A stretch of DNA of 33,133 nt, from positions 1 through 33,133 of the forward strand of contig SSEV01000176.1 of NCBI GenBank assembly GCA_008015095.1, given 5' to 3'. The notes below the pieces were generated by a model. That model worked only from the letters and a program-made list of their open reading frames with translations. It did not search any database and was not told the origin of the DNA. Every line of letters begins with the position of its first letter. Positions within the stretch are counted from its first letter, which is position 1. This document shows positions 16,985 through 26,216 of this stretch, in pieces. Made by a program: the position numbers and the translations under genes. This stretch comes from Lysobacteraceae bacterium. GTDB taxonomy: Bacteria; Pseudomonadota; Gammaproteobacteria; Xanthomonadales; Xanthomonadaceae.

Positions 16985-18561
16985 TGCGCCGCCCGATAGT
17001 TGTCCACGACATGGTACCGCTTCGCGTAGAAGCCGAAGGCCAGAGCCGCTGCGAAAGCGAAAGCGGCGAAGAAGAACATCAGGAACGCAGTCTCGCTGAG
17101 ACCTGTGGACGCGATCCGCGACGTCACCGTGTCATTGCGCACCGCCTGGTTCGCCAACAGCACCCAGAGGTTGCCGACCGTGGTGGTCAGGTTCCAGAAA
17201 CTCATCACTACGCCTTTCATCGACTGCGGAGCCTGGCTATAGGCGAACTCCAGACCGGTGGCCGATACCAGCACCTCGCCGAAGGTCAACAACGCATATG
17301 GCAGGATCTGCCACACGATGGACATCGGCGTGCCGCCATCCATCGTTAATTGGATACTGCCGATCACTACCCAGGACAGACCGCTGAAGGCGATGCCCGC
17401 GGTCATCCGGCGCAGCGCGGTGGGCTCCCAACCGAATCGCCGTAACGCCGGGTACAGCACCAGGTTGTTGAACGGAATCAGCAGCATCACCAGGGCCGGG
17501 TTCAACGCCTGCATCTGCGAGGCCACGAACCACTCTGGCTTGATCATGGCATTGCCCTGTATCACCCAGGTCGAGGCTTTCTGGTCGAACAGCGAGTGGA
17601 ACGGTGTGACCAGCGCGAAGATCACCAGTACCCGCAGCACGTTGCGCACGCCGTCGACCGCCGCGTCCGCATGCAGCCCGCGGGCGCGATCAAGCTGAAG
17701 GTAGGCGCCGATACTGAATCCGGCGATCAATGCAACCAACGCCATGCAGGCCGCGATCACGAAACCGAAACGACCGACCTGCGCCAGCGAGAAAGCGGCG
17801 AGCAGAACGCCCGCCGAAGCCACGATCAGCCCAGGTCTGCCCTGCCCCTCGCGCCGCGCGGTGAGCGCCGTACGCACCACCTTCGAGAACGAATCCGGAT
17901 CCTGCGCCAGGCTCGGCTGCACGCGTACGTAGCGATGCCGCCCCAACCAGAAAATCAGTGTCGCGATGAACATCAGCAGGCCGGGAATGCCGAAGGCCAC
18001 GCTAGGGCCATAGTGTTTGAGAAACAGCGGCATGGTCAGCGATGCGAACAGCGAGCCGAAATTGATGATCCAATAGAAGGCGTCGAACACCAGCTTCGCC
18101 AGATGTTTGTTCGACTGGTCAAACTGGTCTCCGACGAAGGACGAGACCAGAGGTTTGATCCCGCCCGCTCCCAGCGCGATCAGCCCCAGGCCGGTAAAGA
18201 AGCCCGTCCGACTGTCCTCGAACATAGCCAGGCACGCATGTCCGGCGCAGTAGACCAGGCTGAACCAGAGGATCGTGTTGTATTTGCCGAAGAACCGGTC
18301 GGCCAGCCAGCCGCCCAGCAAAGGGAAGAAATACACGCCGATCATGAAGCTGTGCATCAGATCTTTCGCCGCCAGCTCGCGTTCGGACCCTTCCATGATG
18401 TGCTGCAGCAACAGCGACGTGATCAGGAACTGCACCAGGATGTTACGCATGCCATAGAAGCTGAAACGCTCACAGCCTTCGTTACCGATGATGTACGGGA
18501 TCTGGCGCGGCAATTTCGCGCGTGCGCCGTTGGGGGTCAGCGTATGGGGAGTGGTCGACAT
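16981..18561 (-). CDS. POT/PTR2 family proton-coupled oligopeptide transporter
   Basis: A 526-residue inner-membrane MFS transporter of the POT (PTR2) family that imports di- and tripeptides with protons. The family proton-coupling motif ExxER is visible at Glu28-Arg32, inside GNEGCERFSFYGMRN at the start of helix 1. The GGWLADRFFGKYNTI loop is the second family motif, and there are roughly 14 hydrophobic segments. The ATG at 18561 is preceded by GGAT; an open frame 18 codons longer has no start support. It is a common form in Xanthomonads, where peptides are a main nutrient. It is coupled to the rhomboid gene by a four-base overlap. Convergent or nearby secreted peptidases (M3, M14) could supply its substrates, but that is only an inference. 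Confidence 0.92.
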   Translation of the reverse strand: MSTTPHTLTPNGARAKLPRQIPYIIGNEGCERFSFYGMRNILVQFLITSLLLQHIMEGSERELAAKDLMHSFMIGVYFFPLLGGWLADRFFGKYNTILWFSLVYCAGHACLAMFEDSRTGFFTGLGLIALGAGGIKPLVSSFVGDQFDQSNKHLAKLVFDAFYWIINFGSLFASLTMPLFLKHYGPSVAFGIPGLLMFIATLIFWLGRHRYVRVQPSLAQDPDSFSKVVRTALTARREGQGRPGLIVASAGVLLAAFSLAQVGRFGFVIAACMALVALIAGFSIGAYLQLDRARGLHADAAVDGVRNVLRVLVIFALVTPFHSLFDQKASTWVIQGNAMIKPEWFVASQMQALNPALVMLLIPFNNLVLYPALRRFGWEPTALRRMTAGIAFSGLSWVVIGSIQLTMDGGTPMSIVWQILPYALLTFGEVLVSATGLEFAYSQAPQSMKGVVMSFWNLTTTVGNLWVLLANQAVRNDTVTSRIASTGLSETAFLMFFFAAFAFAAALAFGFYAKRYHVVDNYRAAQ

Positions 18562-18737
18562 CAGGAATCCGATACTGGTGTGGATGAGCCGGAGATTACG
18601 CGAACCTCGCGGCATGTTTCGATCGCGTCAACAGCTTCTGACTGGTTTCAAAAATTGTGTTCCGCTTGCATTTCCCAACCGGCATACTCGGCGCCTACCA
18701 AGACAGACAGCGCCAGCAGGCTCTTCTCAACAGCCCG

Positions 18738-19370
18738 CTAGGCCCATTCGCTCAGGCCTTCTCGCTCGTACAGGACTTTGAAGGACGCTCGCGCCTTCAT
18801 CCGTGCGGCGAGCGCCGCCAAATGCGGCCAGGCGATCGCCTCGCGCGGCATGTTGCGCGACCAGCGCATCAGCATGGTCAGATAGAAATCAGCAGCGCTC
18901 AGCGTCTCACCGAGCAGGTAAGGCCCATGCTCCGCGAGATGGGCGTCGATCCTTTGCCACTGCGCTTCGATCCGCGGCCGGACATGTTCGCGGACGGGAT
19001 CCGCATATTCCGGGCCGGCGGGCTCAGAGGGATACCACCACTGCCGGAACAGCGGTTGCACCATGTTCGCAAGATTGAACATCCAGCGCATGTAGTCGAT
19101 GCGCATAGGATCGCCAGGCGCGGGCGCGAAACGGTGTCCAGGATAAGCATCGGCAAGATGCATCAGCAATGCGGCGGCTTCGTACTGCGGCTTACCGTCA
19201 ATGATCAGAGTTGGAACCACGCCGTTCGGATTCAGGGCGAGATAATCGGGGCGCTTCTGTTCGCCTGCCGCGGTGTCGACCTGCACCAGCGCATAAGGCG
19301 CGTCCAGCTCGATGAGCATCCAATGCACGACCAGACTGGCCGCGCCGGGGGAGTAATACAAGGTATACAT
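18738..19370 (-). CDS. Glutathione S-transferase family protein
   Basis: A 210-residue cytoplasmic GST-fold protein. The thioredoxin-like N-terminal domain spans about residues 1-80: MYTLYYSPGAASL with candidate active-site Ser7 or Ser12, the cis-proline segment GVVPTLI, and YEAAALLMHLAD. In the last segment the usual Glu-Ser pair reads Glu-Ala. The all-helical C-terminal domain follows (about 90-205), with the family N-capping segment LLGETLSAADFYLTML. It conjugates or reduces electrophiles with glutathione; the exact substrate is unknown. The ATG at 19370 is chosen because the thioredoxin fold begins there; its ribosome site is weak. It is divergent from the M14 peptidase gene. Confidence 0.88.
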   Translation of the reverse strand: MYTLYYSPGAASLVVHWMLIELDAPYALVQVDTAAGEQKRPDYLALNPNGVVPTLIIDGKPQYEAAALLMHLADAYPGHRFAPAPGDPMRIDYMRWMFNLANMVQPLFRQWWYPSEPAGPEYADPVREHVRPRIEAQWQRIDAHLAEHGPYLLGETLSAADFYLTMLMRWSRNMPREAIAWPHLAALAARMKARASFKVLYEREGLSEWA

Positions 19371-19533
19371 GACCAACCCAGGTTCCCGTGTCGGCACATC
19401 TTCGCACGATGGCGGCCCGCTTCCGCATGACCGCCGCATAATGGCTGCAGGCTGGTTCGGGCATGACTATCGGCATACTCCACATACCGACCGCATCCGC
19501 ACAATGCGGGATTCGCCGATGTCCGGAGCCGCC

Positions 19534-21324
19534 ATGTCCCGTCCCGCCATCCTGCTCGCGAGTCTCTTGCTCGCCGGCGTGCTTCTGGCCGATGCCGTAC
19601 ACGGCGCCCCTCCCTGGGACGCAGGATTGAAGACGCTCGCCGAACGTAGCGGTTATGCCCGGACCGGGCGTTATGCCGAAGTCATCGAACTATGTGCGAC
19701 GTTCGGGGCCGCCTATCCGGATGCGGTGCGATGCGTCGATTTCGGCCGTACGCCTGAAGGTCGTCCCATGAAGGCTTTGATCGTCAGCCGTAGCGGCGCA
19801 CTCAACCCGCAACGTGCGCATGCGATGGGATTGCCGGTCGTTCTGATTCAAGGTGGCATTCATGCTGGCGAGATCGACGGTAAGGACGCCGGTTTCCTGG
19901 CCCTGCGTCAGATGCTCGACGGACGGGCCGCACCAGGCGCACTGGACACGGCCGTGCTGGTGTTCGTCCCGGTGTTCAATGTCGACGGTCACGAACGCTT
20001 CGGCGCATGGCACCGACCGAACCAGAATGGACCCGCCGAAATGGGCTGGCGCGTGACCGCACAGAATTACAACCTCAACCGCGACTACGCCAAAGCCGAT
20101 GCGCCGGAGATGCAGGCGATGCTCGCCTTGGTCGAGGCCTGGGATCCGGTGGCGACCATCGACCTGCACGTGACCGACGGCGCCAAATTCGAGCACGACA
20201 TCTCGATCATGGTCGAACCGGTCGACTCGGGCGATGTCCCGCTGCGCGAAGCGGGACGTCAGTTGCGCGATGGCACACTCGATCATTTGCGCGCGAACGG
20301 CTCGCTGCCGTTGCCGTTCTATCCTTCTTTCGTCGAGGATGACAATCCCGCGTCCGGCTTCGCGCACGGTGTCGCGCCACCGCGATTCTCGACCGGCTAT
20401 TTCCCGCTACGCAACCGTTTGGCGATGCTGGTCGAAACCCATTCGTGGAAGGATTACCCCACACGCGTGCGCATCACCCGCAACACCGTGATCGCGGTGA
20501 TGGAACTCGCCGCGAAGCACGGACAGCACTGGCTGGCGCTTGCGCGACAGGCCGATGACCGAACGCGCATGTTGGGCGGACAACCCGTAGCACTGTCTTA
20601 CGCCACGACCGACAAAGTGCGGACGATCGATTTTCGCGGCTATGCCTATACGCGCACTCCTTCCGAGGTATCGGGCGCAGCGATGACCCGCTACGACGAC
20701 ACCAAACCGCAGATATGGAAAGTACCGCTGCGCGACGAAGTAGCACCCGCCTTAACCATCGACGCGCCTAAGGCGGGTTATCTGATTCCCGCCGCGCACG
20801 CCGCCACGGTCAGCGCCAAACTCGGCCAGCATGGCATCGAGTTCCGCGTCCTGTCGGACCCGCTCGCCATGGCGGAAGTCGAGGCGTTCCGGGCGAGCAA
20901 AGCCGCGCCAGCCCCGGCATCGAGCGAAGGTCGCCAACGCATGAATATCGAAGGCGCATGGGCGCGCGAATCGCGCAGCCTCGGCGCCGGCGCAGTGTTC
21001 GTGCCGATCGCCCAAGCCAAGGCGCGTCTGGTTATGGCCCTGCTCGAACCGCAGGCGCCCGACGCCCTCGCCGCATGGGGCTGGTTCAACAACGCATTCG
21101 AGCGCAAGGAATACATGGAAGCCTACGTCGCCGAGCAGGTCGCACGCGAGATGCTGGCGCGCGATCCGCAACTGCGAGACGCCTTCGCGAAACGCCTCAA
21201 AGAAGATGAAACCTTCGCCAAAAGCGCGGAAGCCCGGCTGGAATTTTTCTATCGCCTACACCCATCTTGGGATACGCAGTTCAATCTCTATCCGGTGCTG
21301 CGCACCGATCGCATGCCTGAGTGA
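19534..21324 (+). CDS. Exported M14 family zinc carboxypeptidase
   Basis: A 596-residue secreted metallopeptidase. The start ATG at 19534 has GGAG six bases upstream and opens a Sec signal (MSRPAILLAS, then a hydrophobic run, cut after about VHG). Earlier in-frame ATGs are less well placed. The M14 zinc ligands are visible: His110 and Glu113 in GGIHAGEIDGK, and His212 in TIDLHVTDG. The catalytic glutamate is Glu301 in MLVETHSW. Residues about 320-596 form a C-terminal extension found in M14 proteins of this type. It should remove C-terminal residues, or cut cell-wall peptides, in the periplasm or outside the cell. A small hairpin (CCGCAT 19491-19496 with 19504-19509) precedes the gene. Confidence 0.88.
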   Translation: MSRPAILLASLLLAGVLLADAVHGAPPWDAGLKTLAERSGYARTGRYAEVIELCATFGAAYPDAVRCVDFGRTPEGRPMKALIVSRSGALNPQRAHAMGLPVVLIQGGIHAGEIDGKDAGFLALRQMLDGRAAPGALDTAVLVFVPVFNVDGHERFGAWHRPNQNGPAEMGWRVTAQNYNLNRDYAKADAPEMQAMLALVEAWDPVATIDLHVTDGAKFEHDISIMVEPVDSGDVPLREAGRQLRDGTLDHLRANGSLPLPFYPSFVEDDNPASGFAHGVAPPRFSTGYFPLRNRLAMLVETHSWKDYPTRVRITRNTVIAVMELAAKHGQHWLALARQADDRTRMLGGQPVALSYATTDKVRTIDFRGYAYTRTPSEVSGAAMTRYDDTKPQIWKVPLRDEVAPALTIDAPKAGYLIPAAHAATVSAKLGQHGIEFRVLSDPLAMAEVEAFRASKAAPAPASSEGRQRMNIEGAWARESRSLGAGAVFVPIAQAKARLVMALLEPQAPDALAAWGWFNNAFERKEYMEAYVAEQVAREMLARDPQLRDAFAKRLKEDETFAKSAEARLEFFYRLHPSWDTQFNLYPVLRTDRMPE

Positions 21325-21380
21325 GCGACCGCGCGCCAGGCATGGCATGCCTCCATGCGCATCGCCCGCCGACGCGGCAT

Positions 21381-23285
21381 TCATTCGCCCCCTCCCGCCT
21401 CCAATTCGGCCCAGCGCGCATAAGCATGGTCCAGTTCGGTCTGCAACGCAGATAGTCCGGCATTGTGCGCAGCGACCTCAGCGTGGTTGCGACGATAGAA
21501 CTCGGGGTCGTTGATCGCGTCACTCATCGCGGCAAGCCGCGATTCCAGCTGCTCGATACGCTGTGGCAAAAGCTCGAGTTCGCGCGCATCCTTATAGCTG
21601 AGCCGACGCTTTCCCGCGGGCGACGCCTGTTGCTCTTGACGCGACTGTTCCGCGGAGCGTTCTGGTTTCGCTCCAGCGGTCGCCCGCATGGTCTGCGCGC
21701 CCGGCGGCAGACGTTGGCGCAGCCAGTCGCTGTAGCCGCCCACGTACTCGCCGACCCGGCCATTGCCTTCCATCGCCAGGGTCGAGGTCACCACATTGTC
21801 GAGAAAATCGCGATCGTGACTGACCAGCAACAAAGTGCCAGGATAGTCCATCAGCAGTTCTTCGAGCAGTTCCAGCGTTTCGACGTCGAGATCGTTAGTC
21901 GGCTCATCCATCACCAGTAGATTCGAAGGCCTGGCGAACAACCGCGCCAACAACAGACGATTGCGTTCGCCTCCGGACAATCTGGAAATCGGCGCGCGCG
22001 CGCGCTCCGGAGTGAACAGGAATTCCTGCAGATAACCGATCACGTGCTTCTGCCGGCCGTTGATCTCGACCGTGTCGCGCCCCTCGGCTACGTTCTCCAT
22101 CGCATTCCAATCCTCGCGCAACGTGGCGCGGTACTGGTCGAAATATGCGATCTGCAACTGGGTGCCGCACCGGACCTCACCGGATTGCGGTTTCAGTTCG
22201 CCAAGCAGCAAGCGCAACAAGGTGGTCTTGCCGCTGCCATTGGTGCCGATCAGACCGATTCGGTCGCCACGCAAGATCGTGGTCGAAAAACCATCGATCA
22301 ACGGCCGATCGGCATAGCCGAAGCGCGCATCGCGCACGTCGATCACTTTCTTTCCAGACGCGCCGGCTTGCGCCGCCTCCAGGCGCGCCAGCCCGCTCGC
22401 CTCACGCCGCGTCGCACGCTCCACGCGCATCGCCTTAAGCCGCCGCACGCGGCCTTCGTCGCGGGTGCGTCGCGCTTCGATGCCACGGCGTATCCATACC
22501 TCTTCCTGCGCCAACAACTTGTCGAAACGCGCATTCTCCTGCGACTCGGCATGCAGACGCTCCTCGCGTCGACGCAGATAGTTGTCCCAATCCCCAGGCC
22601 AACTGCTTAAGCGGCCGCGGTCAATTTCGACGATCCTTGTCGCCAGGCGGCGAAGGAAACGGCGGTCGTGGGTCACGAAGACCAGTGTCCCGGGCCACCC
22701 GTTCAAGAAACCTTCCAGCCAGTCGATCGCGGCGATGTCGAGATGGTTGGTCGGTTCGTCCAGCAGCAGCACATCGGGCCCTGGAGCGAGGGCGCGCGCC
22801 AGCAGCACCCGACGTTTCATGCCGCCCGACAGCCGCGAGAATTCCGCATCGGCATCCAACTCAAGACGACTGAGGGTTTCCGATACCCGGTTCTGCAACG
22901 ACCACCCCTGCATCCCTTCTATTCGTCCCTGCAATGCGCCCAGGGCGTCACTGTCGACGGCATCGGCCTGGGTCAGGTGGTGATATTCGGCGAGCAACGC
23001 CCCGATATCGCCCAGACCAGCCGCGACCACATCGAACACGCTTCCTGCCGTATCCGCCGGAACTTCCTGTTCGAGCCGTGTCACGCGGACACCGTCTTCC
23101 ACGCGGACCTCGCCGTCGTCGGGCTTGGCCTCGCCCGCGATCAAGCGCAACAATGTGGACTTGCCGGCGCCATTGCGGCCGATCAGGGCGATTTTCTCGC
23201 CGGCATCGATCGAGAGGTCGACGCCGTCAAGCAACAAGGGGCCGCCGACACTGAAATCGACGGTATCGAGAGTAACGATAGGCAT
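21381..23285 (-). CDS. uup: ABC-F ATPase, Uup-like
   Basis: A 634-residue cytoplasmic protein with two ABC domains and no membrane segments, the ABC-F plan. Walker A1 is GRNGAGKST (36-44), followed by the signature LSGGMKRR and Walker B VLLLDEPTNHLD. The second half has GTNGSGKTT, LSGGERNR and LLVMDEPTNDLD. The charged linker helix between them (about 235-300, rich in Arg/Glu) is the P-site tRNA interaction motif region. The C-terminal 80 residues form a coiled coil (LLPQRIEQLESRLAAM and onward), the DNA-binding CTD that marks Uup rather than EttA. ABC-F proteins act at the ribosome; Uup is also tied to transposon excision. The AGGAGG sequence lies 17 bases upstream of the ATG, which is unusually far. 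It is convergent with the M14 gene. Confidence 0.92.
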   Translation of the reverse strand: MPIVTLDTVDFSVGGPLLLDGVDLSIDAGEKIALIGRNGAGKSTLLRLIAGEAKPDDGEVRVEDGVRVTRLEQEVPADTAGSVFDVVAAGLGDIGALLAEYHHLTQADAVDSDALGALQGRIEGMQGWSLQNRVSETLSRLELDADAEFSRLSGGMKRRVLLARALAPGPDVLLLDEPTNHLDIAAIDWLEGFLNGWPGTLVFVTHDRRFLRRLATRIVEIDRGRLSSWPGDWDNYLRRREERLHAESQENARFDKLLAQEEVWIRRGIEARRTRDEGRVRRLKAMRVERATRREASGLARLEAAQAGASGKKVIDVRDARFGYADRPLIDGFSTTILRGDRIGLIGTNGSGKTTLLRLLLGELKPQSGEVRCGTQLQIAYFDQYRATLREDWNAMENVAEGRDTVEINGRQKHVIGYLQEFLFTPERARAPISRLSGGERNRLLLARLFARPSNLLVMDEPTNDLDVETLELLEELLMDYPGTLLLVSHDRDFLDNVVTSTLAMEGNGRVGEYVGGYSDWLRQRLPPGAQTMRATAGAKPERSAEQSRQEQQASPAGKRRLSYKDARELELLPQRIEQLESRLAAMSDAINDPEFYRRNHAEVAAHNAGLSALQTELDHAYARWAELEAGGGE

Positions 23286-23376
23286 GACACAGTGTAAGGG
23301 AACCTCCTAGCAACGCAGAGATCCCATGCGCCATGGGTGACGTGCCTGAGGGCCAAGCGCATCAGCGCTTCATCGG

Positions 23377-23419
23377 GCGCCAATCACGGCGCCAATCACG
23401 GCGCGAGTCACGGCGCGAG
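23377..23419. repeat. 12-bp tandem repeat, about 3.6 copies
   Basis: Units GCGCCAATCACG (23377-23388 and 23389-23400), then GCGCGAGTCACG (23401-23412) and a partial GCGCGAG. It lies between the selO stop and the uup start. Confidence 0.8.
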
Positions 23420-23429
23420 GATTGCCCGA

Positions 23430-23460
23430 CGATATCCGGATCGTGCAGGATCGGATATCG
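23430..23460 (-). terminator. Hairpin just after selO
   Basis: A perfect 9-bp stem, CGATATCCG (23430-23438) with CGGATATCG (23452-23460), one base after the selO stop. No T tract follows on the minus strand, so it may be an attenuator or an mRNA-end stabiliser. Confidence 0.45.
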
Positions 23461-23461
23461 C

Positions 23462-25024
23462 TCAGGAACTGCAGGAGAGCATCGAGCATCCGGCGCGGTG
23501 GCGGGCCCATTCCGGGCGCTTCCGGGCGAAATGTTCACGGTCCGGCTGTTCGTCGTAAGGCCGGCGCAACAGATCGAGCAGTTCGTTCACGCCATCCGGA
23601 TCACCCTGCTCGGCGCGGTCAATCGCTTCTTGCGCGAGATAGTTGCGCAATACGTACTTAGGATTAGCTGCCTGCATCCGTGCGCGCCGCACCGCTTCAG
23701 GCAACGCCTGGGTCGCCAAGCGCGCCGCATAGCCCCGCAGCCAGTTCGACCAACGCCCGCCGGCGGCATCGCGCCGATCTGGGTCGTAGAAACAGTCCGC
23801 CAAGGCCTGGAACGAAGGGGCAGACGGATCGATGTCGGTCAAAGATCTGAACAACAGACTCATATCCGCTCCGCTCTCCTGCATCAAGGCATAGAGTTCC
23901 CGCACGAGATCCGTATCGCCATCGCGCCAGTCCTCCAATCCGAGTTTGCGCGCATTGTTGCCGCGTTCGGTCTCGGCGTAGACCTGATCGAAGCGCTCGA
24001 TCCCGGACTGCAAGGCTGCATGATCCTCGAACAGCGGCGACAAGGCCTGAGCGAGACGGGCCAGATTCCAACGCGCGACCATGGGCTGCCAGCCAAACCG
24101 GTAGCGGCGCCCCTGCGCATCGGTGGTGTTGGGAGTCCAATCGGAATCGAAATCGTCAATCCAGCCATAAGGCCCGTAATCGAGCGTAAGCCCCAGGATC
24201 GACATATTGTCGGTGTTCATCACGCCATGCACGAAACCGACCCGCATCCATTCGGCGATCATCCGCGCGGCACGGACGCAAACGTCGGCGAACCAGTCGG
24301 CGTACAACGCCTGCGATCCCGCTACGCCGCGCAGTTCGGAGAAATCGCGGGCGATCGCGAAATCGGTCAAACGACGCAACAAATCGATTTCCCCACGCAT
24401 CGCGGGCAATTCGAAATGACCGAAACGAAGAAACGACGGCGCGACTCGACAGACCACCGCGCCCGGTTCTGTACGTGGATGCCCGTCATAGAACATGTCG
24501 CGCACGATCTCCTCGCCAGTGAGCACAAGGCTCAAGGCCCGTGTGGTCGGCACGCCCAGATGGTGCATCGCCTCGCTGCAAAGGAACTCGCGGATCGACG
24601 AACGCAGCACGGCGCGGCCATCGGCGAAACGCGCGTAAGGCGTGGGACCGGCGCCTTTCAGTTGTAATTCCCAGCGTTCGCCCGCTGCGGTTACGACTTC
24701 ACACAGACTGATCGCGCGGCCATCGCCAAGTTGCCCCGCCCAAGTCCCGAACTGATGACCGCCGTAATTACTCGCGAAGGGATCCATCCCCGGGAACACT
24801 GCATTACCGGCCAAGACCTGCAACCAACCGCCCGCATGCAGATCGTTTTCGCTCAAGCTCAGTCGCGCAGCCATCTCTTGCGAATAGGCCAGTAGGCGCG
24901 GCGATGACACCGGCTCGGGCATCACTCGCGACCATGCCGCGCCGCGCACGTCGCGTCGACGATGGCCCATTTCCGGATCGCCCGGCAATTCGGCGAGAAA
25001 ACGGTTATCGAAAGTCAGCGCCAT
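23462..25024 (-). CDS. selO: Protein adenylyltransferase SelO (YdiU)
   Basis: A 520-residue pseudokinase that transfers AMP, not phosphate, to protein hydroxyls (AMPylation) and helps in oxidative stress. Key residues show exact family spacing: Lys123 in LQLKGAG, Glu146 in SSIREF, Asn273 in NTDNMS and Asp282 in LDYGPYG. These match the Lys113/Glu136/Asn253/Asp262 set that I recall for the Pseudomonas enzyme (differences of 23 and 9 are identical). The protein ends in Cys-Ser-Ser, with cysteine where animal SelO has selenocysteine third from the end. The ATG at 25024 with GGAG nine bases upstream gives the usual start (MALTFDNRF). It sits in a minus-strand run with other housekeeping genes. 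Confidence 0.95.
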   Translation of the reverse strand: MALTFDNRFLAELPGDPEMGHRRRDVRGAAWSRVMPEPVSSPRLLAYSQEMAARLSLSENDLHAGGWLQVLAGNAVFPGMDPFASNYGGHQFGTWAGQLGDGRAISLCEVVTAAGERWELQLKGAGPTPYARFADGRAVLRSSIREFLCSEAMHHLGVPTTRALSLVLTGEEIVRDMFYDGHPRTEPGAVVCRVAPSFLRFGHFELPAMRGEIDLLRRLTDFAIARDFSELRGVAGSQALYADWFADVCVRAARMIAEWMRVGFVHGVMNTDNMSILGLTLDYGPYGWIDDFDSDWTPNTTDAQGRRYRFGWQPMVARWNLARLAQALSPLFEDHAALQSGIERFDQVYAETERGNNARKLGLEDWRDGDTDLVRELYALMQESGADMSLLFRSLTDIDPSAPSFQALADCFYDPDRRDAAGGRWSNWLRGYAARLATQALPEAVRRARMQAANPKYVLRNYLAQEAIDRAEQGDPDGVNELLDLLRRPYDEQPDREHFARKRPEWARHRAGCSMLSCSS

Positions 25025-25166
25025 GCGCGAACGCTCCGGGACATATCGCGAGATTGCGGGGCGGCGCAACGCAGGGCGAGCCAGCCGCGGTCGTGCGACC
25101 GGTTATCGCAGCACATAATGCGGCTCAATCCATCATCCGGCAGAACGCCCGTCAGGGATCCTGGGC

Positions 25167-25361
25167 TCAGGATTTGTTCGCACTTATCCCCAGCGCATCG
25201 AAGACCAACGTATCCAGCGCCGGCAAACCTAGCATCGGTGCGAAGAACCAATAGGCGCCGACGAGCACTACGCCCCACCACAACAGCTTGAACACGAACT
25301 TGACGACCTTGAACGCGAAGTAGGCGCCGAGCGCGACCACGATGATTCCGAGCCAACTCAT
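25167..25361 (-). CDS. Small membrane protein (64 aa)
   Basis: A 64-residue protein of unknown function. Residues 2-16 and 26-45 are hydrophobic and likely membrane-spanning, joined by a positive, aromatic stretch (FKVVKFVFKLLWW). A GGGAGG ribosome site lies seven bases before the ATG at 25361, strong support for a real gene. The C-terminal part (ALDTLVFDALGISANKS) is soluble. It lies 39 bases after the tRNA hydroxylase gene, so it is likely in one transcript with it. Confidence 0.75.
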   Translation of the reverse strand: MSWLGIIVVALGAYFAFKVVKFVFKLLWWGVVLVGAYWFFAPMLGLPALDTLVFDALGISANKS

Positions 25362-25400
25362 TGCGCGACCTCCCCAGAGAGCCCTATGCCCGCATACCGC

Positions 25401-26156
25401 TCAAGATACCCCATCATTGTTCGTGACGGGCGTTATCGGCCGCAGGTCCGGGGTCAGCGCGACACGTTCGTCGAAGACGAAACAGGCGCCGGCATATCCC
25501 GCTCCACCGACATTCTCGAAGTAGCCGAGGATGCCGCCGTCGAGCTGCAGCACGTTATCCATGCCCTGTGCACGCATCCACAACGCCGCCTTTTCGCAGC
25601 GAACACCTCCCGTGCAGAAACTGACCACGGTCGCATCGGCCAGCTCTTCGCGCAGATCCAGCACTGCCTGCGGGAGGTCGGTAAAGTTATCGATAGGCAG
25701 GATCCTGGCGTCGGCGAAGGTGCCGTAACCGACTTCCTCGCGATTGCGCGTATCGAGCAGGATCAGGCGACGGCCATCGTCATCGCATGCCTGATCGATC
25801 CAGCGTGCGAGATCCTGTGGCGAGACCACGGGCGCACGACCGCTCAGCGGCGAAGCGTCATCCTGCCGGAACGCGATGATTTCCGCTTTTACTTTGACCT
25901 TCAGCCGCGCGAACGGCACCGAATCGGAGAAGCTGGTCTTGATCTGCAGATCCTCGAATCGGAGATCGCGACGCAGTTCGGCCACGAACGCATCGATACG
26001 CGCGGATTCGCCAGCGAGGAAGAGATTGAGACCCTCGCCCGCGACCAGAATCGTACCGCGCAGATTGCCGGATTCGGCCAGAGCGAGCAGCCGCTGGGCA
26101 AGCGCGCGCGGCGCCTCCACCGTGCCAAATGCGTAAGCGGCGATATTCTTGATCAT
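25401..26156 (-). CDS. trhO: TrhO-like tRNA uridine(34) hydroxylase (rhodanese domain)
   Basis: A 251-residue cytoplasmic protein of the YceA/TrhO (UPF0176) family. Relatives hydroxylate uridine 34 of tRNA with O2, the first step to (m)cmo5U, which widens wobble decoding. The N-terminal domain (1-95) has the family start (IKNIAAYAF, then GTILVAGEGLNLFLAG). The rhodanese domain (about 105-225) carries Cys181 and Cys187 in SFCTGGVRCEKAALWM and the family DTRNxxE segment. The E. coli protein is about 350 residues; this is a shorter form that ends soon after the rhodanese domain, as in other Xanthomonads. The start ATG at 26156 has only a weak ribosome site. Confidence 0.88.
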   Translation of the reverse strand: MIKNIAAYAFGTVEAPRALAQRLLALAESGNLRGTILVAGEGLNLFLAGESARIDAFVAELRRDLRFEDLQIKTSFSDSVPFARLKVKVKAEIIAFRQDDASPLSGRAPVVSPQDLARWIDQACDDDGRRLILLDTRNREEVGYGTFADARILPIDNFTDLPQAVLDLREELADATVVSFCTGGVRCEKAALWMRAQGMDNVLQLDGGILGYFENVGGAGYAGACFVFDERVALTPDLRPITPVTNNDGVS

Positions 26157-26216
26157 CTCGGAATTCTATCGCGATCAGACGTCATCGGCGTGAGACGAGC
26201 AGAACATGCCGCCTGC

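Noticed and set aside
21338..21352. AGGCATGGCATGCCT palindrome between the M14 and uup genes
   Set aside because: A symmetric GCATGC-containing sequence, but too short and without a T tract to call a terminator, and no known operator matches.
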